The translations under genes and the position numbers were made by a program. The notes under the pieces are model-generated. The model searched no databases. It saw only the letters and a program-made list of their open reading frames with translations, and had not been told where the DNA came from. From Aquila chrysaetos chrysaetos (lineage: Eukaryota; Chordata; Aves; Accipitriformes; Accipitridae), in assembly GCF_900496995.4 (NCBI RefSeq), contig NC_044004.1, positions 50,374,224-50,438,223 of the forward strand: a stretch of DNA of 64,000 nt, read 5' to 3'. Of this stretch, positions 15,226 through 25,177 are shown piece after piece; the stretch's first letter is position 1; every line of letters starts with the position of its first letter.

Positions 15226-15745
15226 ATTTTCTTGGGTTTGGATGGGATTTCATGTGCTTCAGCTTGTGTTCATCACCTCTTGTCCTGTCACGGGGCACCA
15301 CTAAGAAGAGCGTGGCTCCCTTGTCTTCATTCCTCCCCATCGGTACTTATCAGTACACTGATAAGCTCCGCCTGCCTAAGCCTTCTCTTCTCCAGGCTGA
15401 ACAGTCCCAGCCCTCTCAGCCGTTCCTCTTACCAGAGTTGCTCCAGTCCCTTCATCATCCTCAGCCCTTTGCTGGACTCTCTCCAGTATGTTCATGTCTC
15501 TCTTGTAGTGGGGAGTCCATCACTAGATGCAGCATTCCAGGCATGTGTCAGTAATGCTGAGCAGAGGAGCAGGCTCACCTCCCTCCACCTGCTGGCAATA
15601 CTGCCTATTGCAGCCCAGCAGGCTGGGGGTCCTCTTTGCTCTGGTCCTATTACTGAGGGAGCCCTGAGGACTCCGATGGAAGTGCTGACATCCAGGTGCT
15701 GTGCTGTTGTAAAAACGCTGCCCAGATGCACTCAGAAATTGTAGC
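15226..15745 (-). mobile_element. CR1 LINE fragment (3' portion), reversed
   Basis: The plus strand reads as the reverse complement of the CR1 3' region. It shows the CTTGTCCTGTCAC..GGGCACCACTAAGAAGAG block, CTTCTCTTCTCCAGGCTGAACAG, GCTCCAGTCCCTTCATCATC, and GCTGAGCAGAGGAGCAGGCTCACCTCCCTC, in the order seen in bird CR1s. The octamer tail is missing at the left end and homology fades on the right. It is an old, 5'-truncated insertion with no coding capacity. Confidence 0.85.
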
Positions 15746-16039
15746 TGAGGAGGAAATGAAGGGCAGCAAATGCTTTTCCCGATCCTTTTCAGTTTCTCCC
15801 TGCCCAGGATGTCCCTTCATGTGCCTTGAGCAACTCAGGTGCTCCTTTTCTGGAATTCATCAGAAAGGCACTTGGAGGGACCTCCATGGACTGGTGAGCT
15901 CCAACTCTCAGCCCTGCCCCAGTGAGGAGAGCTCTACTCTCTGTACACTGGAGAGGAACTGGGGTATTTTGAAGGTGTTTGGGGCATTCCTGGCAACTTC
16001 CAGCAGACTCACTTCTCCACCCCGCTCCCTCCTGGCCAT

Positions 16040-16215
16040 GGGAGGAGCTGGGTGGGCAGACCCTCTCAGGAGGGAATGCCCAGGGTCTCTGCAAGTACAA
16101 GGATTTGATCTCTGCTCTGTTTCTTTCTACCTTGGTTCTTCAAGGCTTGGAGGAGGACTCCAGCCTCGCCATCTGTTCTCTGGCAGCTCAGATCACCCTG
16201 ACACTGAGAGAGAAA
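16040..16215 (+). repeat. Copy B of the unclassified divergent repeat
   Basis: Partner of the minus-strand copy at about 11290-11470. The best-matching core runs from GAGCTGGGTGGGCAG to TTCTTCAAGG. The two copies flank the RNase locus in inverted orientation. A 267-codon open frame (15696-16499) crosses it but has no family signature. Confidence 0.5.
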
Positions 16216-19200
16216 AATATCACCACTGTGATTTACCTGTGGAGCCTTGCACTACAGGCTCTGAAGAGCATGGGAGAGGTGGCACCCATCTTGGGGAGAC
16301 AGCTCTGAGCAGCAGTCCCAGAGCAGCAATGACAGTTCTGGGATGCCCTGCATGCTGGGGCTACCTGAGTGTGCTGGAAAGTCTGGTTTGTTCTGGCATC
16401 TCCCCTTTGCCCGCAGGGCAGCTACACCCCTCAGGCACATCCCATCCCATTATTGCATTGTTGGTTCACCCCTCTGCTGTGTTTTCCCCTAAGAAGTGAC
16501 TCTGCTTCTTCAGCATATGTTAGTGTCTATTCTTTGTGAAGGCTAAAGGGAAAAAAAACTCAGCCACAAAGGAATCAGGATCATCCTGAGGGTGTTAGGA
16601 CATCCACTCTTTCTGGCAGCCAGTGGTAATGCACATCATACCCAGGTACTTTATCTCTAAGGCAAAGCACCAGTTGATCTGCTGGCTTCATAACAAGGAT
16701 CAGAAAAGCTGTAGCTGCTCCTGCCATCTCTAGAAGGAGACACCAGGACGAGAACTGCCTCTCTACAGGGCTTGCATATCATGTGAAAGGGAATGGAAGG
16801 GGAATGGCATGCAGCCCTAGACCTTTTTCCCCATCACTGGCTACTGTGCATGGTCCTTGGAGCTGCACACCTCTTCTCTCAGGAACTCTGTGGTTAGAGG
16901 TTGAGGGGAACCAGCACAGGGGATGGTCTTCAGTGATGTCAGTCCCTGTTCTAAATGTCCCCAAAACTTAGGAGGTACAAGAGGATCTGTCTCCATCTGG
17001 CCTTGGTCTCAACACCCAAAGAGAAAAAGGCGCTCCTAATCGGATTCTGCCTTGAAAAATAAATCACCTCTTTTGCCACTGCTGGCACAGGGAGGGGCAC
17101 AGTGCTGGCCCCTCACCCATACTATGTTCAACTGATGTGGCTGAGCTCAACAATTGCAAGGCTGTATTGCAGGCAAAAAAGTGACTTGCAGAAATTTCAC
17201 TTGATTTAATTTATTGCCAATTAACGTACACTTTTAATTACTGATTTGGGTATTAAGAAGCACAGAGGATATAAAAAATTACATGAGGACTTAAGGAAAT
17301 GCCTTCCTTCCCCCTTCCCCAGGCACAACTTCAAACCTCAGTGAGTGGGATCATGGCTGCGATACAAGACTTCCACACTATCCTTAAACTGCTGGGATGT
17401 GGTCCTTTATCCAGGGAGACAAAAAGGCCTTTGCCACAAGCAGCAATGGGCCATTTACAGGCAGTGGTCAGCAAATCTGTAATGGCAACAAGTAGCAAAA
17501 AGCCAGCATGGGACTGGTGCCGGAAAATAGAGGAGGGATTTTTGCATTTTCGTGTTTTAATAAACCATTGCATTTGTTTCTTAATTCCTTTCTTTCCTTT
17601 AGGTACTTTCATGTCCTGCCTATCACAGCCAAATGTAAAGTTCCAAGGTTTGTGGTTGATTCTGCCTTATAACACCACAGGGAGATGGAAACTATATCAT
17701 CTCTGTTTTGTGGATGGGAGTTAAGCAGCTTTCCTAAGGTCACAGAGAAAGTCTGAGACAGGAGCTCTATTCAGGCCTCCTGAATCCTATTTAATGGCCT
17801 CCCTTCCCATTACATGCTTTTCTCCGGAGAAAAGACAAACCATGTCAGTCTGACTTTTTCTTTAAGAAAACTTTTTTTTTGCTTTCAATGTATGTCTTTC
17901 ACTTTGCCGTGTGTCCTGCAGCAGATCAGTATAGGCTGCATTACAACAGGCAACAAAAGCTGTTCCCAAAACAGCACTATATTCCACCAAGAAAGCAGCT
18001 ATAAACCTTTTGGATGCTAGCCTAAAGCTAGTATCTGAGTTATATCTGCTCGAATTTCATGCCCAGAGTTTGCTCTGACAGTGGTCAACCTGCTGTTCTC
18101 ACCTGCTGTATTACCAAACAATTAATGCCTTAGCCAGGAACTGGGCTGTTGCTTGTTTAGTGCATGCAAATGAAGCAAATTATGCTCTCTCCCATGCTTC
18201 ACTATGGCTCACGTGCTTGCTCTAAGATCACACTTCCACTGCCTGGCATCTGATGGTACAAAATGAGAGGCATAGCACTGTGTTAACATTTCCAATGCTA
18301 CTGTGGAAATTCATTTCTACTTCTTGAAAAGCAATGGCATTTTTGCAGAACCATAGCAGGGAATTGCTTACGCAGGCACTGCAAAGGCCTTCAAAAATAT
18401 TTACTCAGCAAAGTCAATACTGGGCTCCATGGATTTGGCAGAATGAGTCCTGTGAAACCAGGCTGTTGCTGCATGCCATGCATGCCAAAATTGACATGGA
18501 AAGAGCTTCTCTGCAGTGCTATCGCTTGCACTTAAAACATACCATGCACAAATACAGCAAAATACAGCCGGTTGCTCTGCAGCATTTGCGCTAATATTTT
18601 TTTCCATGGGGTTTTGGTCCCCTGCCTTCTTATAACCAAATAACTCATCCAAACAATGTGGTAAGTTTTCCAACCTGACGATAGCTTGAAAAGCTCAGTG
18701 AAGAGTAGAAGCATTCATAAAAGTCAGACTTGATATATTTTTAAAATCAAAATTTCTTTTTTTTTAATGAGCACAGTTCCTTCTGTAGCTTTAGGCACCA
18801 ATTTTGCTCTTTTTATTGAAAAACGGACTAATCTAAATATTTTGAAGCATTTGTCAAAGGAAGGGGAAAACCTTACTTCTTCTACCCCTCCAATATGTCA
18901 TTTTTTTCTTCCAGAAGGAAATTCCAGGGTATTCCTCTTTGTATTCACACTGTTCATACGCCTAAAATAAAGCAGATATTAACTGAGTTAAAAAAAAAAA
19001 AAAATTCATGAGCTTTCCATTTGAATTTGTCTGGTTTTTCTTGCCTGTATCTCATGAAGAAGAGTCAAGTCCTGTAGACTGATTTTCTTGGGCTTTTTGT
19101 TTGTTTAGCATGAAATACTGCTGGTGGCATTGTAAGAGCAATAGCAACTGGCTTCACATCACCCTAGAGATCACTCTTCAAATCACCTTTCAAGCCTGGC

Positions 19201-19890
19201 CCAAAAGCCTTTTGCTTTCTTATATGGCACATTTTTGAATGAATGCACACTTTAAACAGTTTAACTGCAATGACTAATTTCTACCATCACAAGTATCTCT
19301 GTGAGTCCATTTTTTTTTTTTTAATTTATTATTTACTTGAGGAAAAATTGTTTGGAGAGAACAGAGCTATTCCTTTATCTCTGGTAAATTAAAAGACCCT
19401 GTAGCTTGGTCTGAGTGGTGAGGCTGAGGGCCTCACCCTCCCTCATCACTGAGAAGTGGCAGAACCCATCCTCTCCTTTCTGTGACCAGGGTTTAAATAC
19501 TGGGACGTCCCCACCACTACCCCATAACAAGTGAGGCCAGAGTTAGAAAAAAGGCATAGCTTTCAGTGAAGGACTGAGCTGAGAGGAAGAGAAGAGAAAG
19601 AACCAAGCCTCTGGGAGCACCTGGGGATTTTGCTCTGAGGTGCATCCCAGCATGGCACACATGGCAGCTCCAAGAGGCACTTACGACGGCAGCTCACTCT
19701 CACTGTCTTCAAAATATGTGGTAAGGGCCCAGGCGTTTGGCAGAGCAAATAACCGACCCCAAGTTTTTCCACCTACACAGAAACCTTGGGTCAGAGGTGC
19801 TTGAAGGAGTCAGCACTGACGAATGCAACAAACATGCTCTTCCTGCAGATACCTCTGTTTCCTTGGCTCTGGTCTGTTTCTTTGAGGTCC
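16216..19890. other. Intergenic region between the RNase gene and MBOAT4
   Basis: No gene recognised on either strand. AT content rises from about 16.5 kb. It contains one MIR-like fragment (17695-17800) and short A or T runs (for example 18991-19004 and 19312-19321). Confidence 0.6.
17695..17800 (+). mobile_element. MIR/CORE-SINE-like fragment
   Basis: Contains the diagnostic order of a tRNA-derived amniote SINE: a degraded 'gatgagg..aactgag' segment, then TTTCCTAAGGTCACAGAGAAAGTCTGAGACAGGAGCTC, then TTCAGGCCTCCTGAATCC. The block AAGGTCACA..GAAGTCTG..GACAGGA is shared with MIR-type elements of mammals and reptiles. It is heavily diverged, so the family is not certain. Confidence 0.55.
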
Positions 19891-19897
19891 TGCCACG

Positions 19898-19904
19898 TAT
19901 AAAG
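19898..19904 (+). promoter_or_regulatory. MBOAT4: TATA box of MBOAT4
   Basis: TATAAAG lies 78 bases upstream of the inferred MBOAT4 ATG, putting transcription start near 19930 with a roughly 45-base leader. A TATA promoter suits a gene expressed in a specialised endocrine cell type. Confidence 0.6.
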
Positions 19905-19975
19905 AGGAGCCAGAGCAGCCCTTGGCTCAGTCCTTTCTCCAGGCATCACAGGCAGTTGAAGAAGCAAGGTACTTG

Positions 19976-22017
19976 ATGTGCTGGGCAGACCTGCTTGTCC
20001 TCCCTGCAGCCCCATACCGGCTGGCAGCTTTCCTCTTTGCTGCTCTCTTCCACCACCTCTGTGCTTCGGGGTACCTCTCTGGCTGCCCAGTATGTGGTTG
20101 TCACCCCTGCTGCCGTGCTGAGGGCAAGTCATGCCTGTGGATGCTTTCTGGGGGCTCTTCTGGTCAGAGGTGCAGCAGGACACATGGTAGTAAGACCCCG
20201 CTGACTAGGGTAGGGACATTTGTATGGCTTGGATGTGAGTTGTTCCCAGTCCCCCCTCTCTGCAGTGGGTGCAGATCAAGGTTGTTAAGGACAAAACAGC
20301 CAGGCCAGACACTCCGGTGTTGCAAGAGTTAGGTTTAGGGGTGTACCAGGATAAGCACATGGGCAAGGGGAGCAGGGCAGGGAATGGGGACTGTCTCTGG
20401 TGTGGCTAGGATGGGGGCCAGGCAGGGCCAGCAATATCTGCTTCATTCTGCCCCCATTCCTGCTTGCAGCCACGGTGGCCCTGGTGATCCCTCAGCCCCA
20501 TGAGAAGCCAAGAGGCAGACTACAGGGAGACTGTGGAGGCTGCAGGACCCAGACTAACCCACACTATCAACACCTGGTGGGAGTTTCAAGCCCCGTTTTC
20601 CCCAAAAGGCAGCCAAAGGGCATCTGGTCTCTTCTAGGTACATATTCCTCCTCATTGGAGGATGTCTCCTTGCTAGCACAGCCACGGGCAGCTACGCTGT
20701 GTTGCTCCACATCCCTGCCACTGGCTCCATGCTCGTCCTCCTCTCCATCAGCCCAGCTTGTGCCCACACCTGGGTCTTCGCCCTCCAGATGTCCTGGCAG
20801 ACACTCTGCCACCTGGTTCTGAGCACCCGGGAGCTGGACCCACAGGGTGCCACGTAACCCCCCCGGCTCTGCCTCCTTTCCGCTCCTCCCCTCGGTGGGC
20901 TGGGGTTCCTCCTGGTCATTTTGTGAGGGTGGAGGGCCCCCTGGGCCGTGCTGGCTTGCTGTTCCGCAGCCGTCAGTCTCCCCGCTGGCTCCGGCCGCAT
21001 CCCCGTGCGTGGGCGACTGTGCGGGCACGGCAGTGCTCTGGGGACGTGGGACACCACTTCCCCCGTGTGTGTGCCTCTAAACGCTCCCTTCGAGGAGGGA
21101 CTCCTAGCAGCTCTCGGGTGCCCTCTCCTTCCAGGCCAGCTGTTGCCCTCTCTGCCATCATGCTGTTCACCCAGAAAGCTACGTCTCTGGCCCTGGACAT
21201 CCACGAAGGGCTCATGCTGCTCCAGCTGGGCCAAGGGCTTTTGCAGCTTGCGCTGCCCCTCTGCAGCTACCTGCTCTTTTTCCCAGCCCTCCTCGGAGGT
21301 CCCCTCTGCTCCTTCAGCAGGTTTCAGGCCCAGGCCGAGTACTGCGGTGCTCTCCCCTGCTCGCTGAGGGCCGCTGGCCAGCAGTGCCTCTGTGCCCTGG
21401 CCCTGCAGGGGCTGGCGGGAGAGCTGGCCACAGGCAGGGCTGCCCCGGACTGGGCTGCCTGTCCCGCGTCTGGGCACGGGCCCTGCTCCTCCGGCTGGCC
21501 TACTATTCACACTGGGTGCTGGATGAGGCCCTCCTCGAAGTGACGGGCTTCGGGCCAGTGGCAGGCCGGGGAGACGTTTCTGTCCACGACCACCCACCGC
21601 CTGGCCGTCTTCACCCAAACCTGGAACAAGAGCACGTCCTGCTGCTTGAGGAGACTTGTCTTCCAGCGCTTCCCAGCCCAGCCGCGCCTAGTCACCTTTG
21701 CCTTCTCCGCCTGGTGGCACGGCCTCCGGCCCGGGCAAGTCTTTGGTGTCCTGTGCTGGGCTGTCATGGTGGAGGCTGACTACCGCAGCCATCCCTTCCT
21801 CGGCGCCTGGGCCACCTCCCAGGGTATGAAGCTCCTCTACCGTGGCACAACCTGGGTGTTCACGCAGCTCATCGTCGCCTACATCCTGGTGGCTGTGGAG
21901 ACCGAGAGCTTCTCCGTGCTCTGCCTGCTCTGGACTTCCTGCAACAGCATCCTTCCCCTCTCCTATGGCCTCACGCTGCTGCTGCTGCTGCTTGCCAAGA
22001 AGCCGAAGCAGAACTGA
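19976..22017 (+). CDS. MBOAT4: Ghrelin O-acyltransferase (MBOAT4/GOAT), three exons, two compensating frameshifts in exon 3
   Basis: A multi-pass ER enzyme that puts a medium-chain acyl group on ghrelin Ser3. Exons are 19976-20070, 20638-20853 and 21135-22017, all phase 2 at the joins with GT-AG introns. Recognised segments are exon 2 [10 protein letters not shown] and [13 protein letters not shown], then exon 3 [45 protein letters not shown] and LRRLVFQRF. The catalytic Asn is in TWNKST (21625-21627) and the catalytic His in [11 protein letters not shown] (21718-21720), 31 residues apart as in the human enzyme. The YYSHW block (about 21450-21565) reads in a different frame from the sequence on either side, and the flanking frame hits TGA at 21541. 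That means a net one-base loss and a matching gain, or sequence errors. Without them the protein would be about 397 residues (human 435). A start in exon 1 other than 19976 is possible. Confidence 0.85.
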
Positions 22018-24904
22018 GCCTGTCCTGGGCGAACCTGTGCGGCCAGCGGGGCACATCCCTGCACACGTGAGCACACAAGGTGAGAAGTGCTATTGGCCAA
22101 GCAATCTCATATAACAGCATCTCCAGAGAATCAGGTTGGCTTTTACTTCTGGGATATCCCCCAGCTTTGAGGGATGCTCTGAAGCAGGGAGGTGAGGTCA
22201 CCAGACCAGTGGGGGCCTGGGCACAGGGAAAGGGGCTGGCAATCTGTCTGAGGGCAGCACAAGACAAGAAACACCCCTTTCCCCACCCAGCGGTACTACC
22301 GAGATGCATAGGTGGTACTCCTATGTGGTACTCCTCCAGCAATTGCTCCTCAGCACTGTCTCTGTGGCATGCAGACCCCAAACCGTACTCCCAATTAGAT
22401 GTCTCCTGCAATACCCGCCCCCCACCAAGTGGGTGACATGCTTGGCCCCTGGGGTGCTGGGTCAGCTGTGTCCCCTGCCACACGGGGAAGAGGGATGGTC
22501 CATCCCCTCCACCATTCTTGCAGAGGATCCTGGGCACGGGGGCAAGAATGCTGCTGGGAAAAGGGGGGCTGCTGCCCATGGTGTGCTGAGGACAGCGTAG
22601 GCAAGGGAGAGTAAGCCAGCAAAGTCCTCGGACTCAGCTGTGGCATTCAACTGAGGCTTAGGTGTCACTTTCCCCACAAAGATACACAGCAGAAATCCTA
22701 ATGCACTTCTCCAGTTCACGCACTGGCCTAGGACCCAAAAGCCTGTTCAGGCTGTGGAAGAAACATGAGCTACCATAGGGGAAGGTATCAGGAAAGCATG
22801 GAGCGAAAAGTTTCTGTTTATATGACAGCAAGAAGCCACCCACCAAATATCAAAATAATATAGCTGAAAATGCTACAAGACTATTGTTGGCCTCTGGTCT
22901 GCTGGGCATGCTGCTGCAGGGTACCAGGACCAACACCAGAACCAGTCTTAAGTGCCCAAACTCAAGGGAAAAAAATTTTGATCACGTTAACATCCCACAC
23001 CGTGCAGGACCTGTGTCAATACCTGTATCAGTGTTTGTCACAAAACTGAAACTCAGCATGCAAAATCAATCTAGCCTTGTTTTATGTGGGTTGTTTGGCT
23101 TCTTCCTCTTGAGTCCCACTGAGTACCCATCCCAAGCCTTGCAAGCCACTTGCCCCACATATAATCTCCCCGTTGCCAGCACAGCTTGCATTTGTCAGGA
23201 CCAGGCCCTGTCTCCTTCAGTGCTGTCCTGCAGAGCTGCCTCCAACTTATTCCCTACATCCATGCTTAGAAACTGAGTCATCTCTTCATCTTATCTCTGA
23301 AAAACATGCTGGGCTCCTTCAGGCAGGTTCTCCAGCTGTTTCATCACTTTGCTGGCCCATGTGAGACCACATGCAGCAAGCCAGGACCAGACTTTCCAGG
23401 GTGATGTGTCCAGGATGGTCCATGGGACAGTGGTTCCCAAGCCAGAAGGCTCCTGCCACCTATGTTGGAGGGAAGTGGACCCAAGAGTCAGTCGCAAGAA
23501 AGCCAGTGTATAAAAAAATCCCGACGGCCGCAGTTGGAGCCATCCCACATTCTTTCAGCAGGCAGGGACGTGCACAGCCTCCTCCCTAAGGGGATCAGGG
23601 GAAATTCATTGCAAGTGGGTGCCCAGCCAAGGAATCATCCCCTCCCATCAGCAGCAATCATAGCCAAACAGATTTAAAAAAAAAAAAAAAAAAAAAAATC
23701 CAGGTGAGAAGCCTGGAAAAGATTCACAGAAAGTGTATGAAGTGTCAAAAAACCTGGGGAATTAAAATTCCCCCAAGAGAACAGGCTGGATCTGGAGATG
23801 AGTCAAGGCTGGAGGAAAGCACTCATGAATTTCTCCCCATTTTGAGCTGGGAGAGGGTTAGCTCAGCTAGTGACATCCTGTCTCAGCTAAGCTGATGCTG
23901 GGCTCTCTCCACGTGTCCCAAACCTACCACTTCTCCAAGGGCTGCAGAACTGGTGCCAGGAGCAGGGCAGCTCATCTCTGCCTCGTGTTGGGGGTGGAAG
24001 AATAAAAGCAGCCTACAGCCTTTTGGAAAATCAGTTTTTCTAAGCAGCAGCATGGCCTCTCTACCAAGCTGAGTGGCTGCTATATGTCTGGATGGAGGGA
24101 AAGGGACCGGAGGGAGCCAGGCCAGCTTCTCCCTCTTCCACCATGCTGCTCTTGCATCACATCTCTTGGAGGAGCACGTTTGCAGCACACCCACCCCCTA
24201 TGCATTTCTAATTCAAATAACAGCAGCAATAGGACCCTCCCAGACCACAGGCTGGTGGCCCTGGCCTTTCACGTGCCAGCTCAACTCTCAATAAATGCTA
24301 GACACAAGGGACAGGTGAATTACCAGGTGAAGAGAGGGAGCTGGACGGATGGGGAAAGCAAAGCAACCTGGCCCTGACTTCCCTCCCCAGGGCCTTGGAG
24401 GCAAATTGGGGATTTTCCATTTCATTAACTTTACAAGGGGTAATTCCCAGCATGCAGCATCATCCTCATGAACAAACCCATCCTAGGCTCTCTCACCCTT
24501 TCACAATCAGCAGCCCGCACAGCTGCACCACTAGACGGGAAAGCCATGCTGTATTAGTATCTAATGAATGTAACAGGCAGCTGATTTGCCCACAGTGGAA
24601 AGTACAAGTGATACACAGAAACAAGCAGTAATTTTTGTTTTTAAAGTGAGAAGCGAAATGCATGCCAAACCCACAAAAGATGTGAATTTGAAAGCCCCTC
24701 CTGGTTCTCCCTTGCAAAGGAGCATTACATGAATTGCTCTTGCTCCCCAGGAGAAGCAGCCAACCGTTCATCCCTGCTGCCCACTCTGGAGAGTGGTGGT
24801 GTTCCTGGGCAAAAAGGCTCTGATGCTTTAGCAGGGGTGGGGATCAAAGGACTGTCCCACAGGCGCAGAAATCAACTCAAGTACATTGAGTTCATTAGAA
24901 ACAT
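22018..24904. other. Intergenic spacer between MBOAT4 and the PRAG1 3' end
   Basis: The convergent neighbours are MBOAT4 (+) and PRAG1 (-). No additional gene recognised. It holds a run of 23 A at 23676-23698 and the MBOAT4 3'UTR, whose polyadenylation signal could not be placed with confidence. Confidence 0.55.
23676..23698 (+). repeat. Poly-A tract (23 A)
   Basis: Uninterrupted A run preceded by GATTT and followed by TCCAGG. No recognisable retroposed body lies upstream. Confidence 0.85.
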
Positions 24905-25177
24905 GCACACACGCAGGCAGGAGTTTATTAGTCCACAGACTTACCATACCAAAAAAAAAAATCCCCCAAAATAGGGGTAGGTTCCCAGTTTTGCCTGCTC
25001 ACAAATTAACAGTGCTGAGGGTACTAAACATGTCTTGTGCACTCTGATGGGAGTGCAGGGCAGGAGCTGAATGTGCATTCACAGCTGAGATTCAAGCCTC
25101 TCGCCTATAAAGGGGCTGTGTACCTTTAGCTGCAAGGCAACCGGGAGCCCTCTGCTGCCTCCAAGACACATCCAAGG
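24905..25177 (-). other. PRAG1: PRAG1 3'UTR with AATAAA at 24924-24929
   Basis: Non-coding sequence after the PRAG1 TGA. The first polyadenylation signal on the gene strand is the plus-strand TTTATT at 24924-24929. A longer 3'UTR running further left cannot be excluded. Confidence 0.55.

Noticed and set aside
15696-16499. 267-codon plus-strand frame
   Set aside because: Starts in degraded CR1 and crosses the unclassified repeat; no recognised domain.
20692-21618. 308-codon minus-strand frame opposite MBOAT4
   Set aside because: Antisense shadow of the MBOAT4 coding exons and an intron, without family signature.
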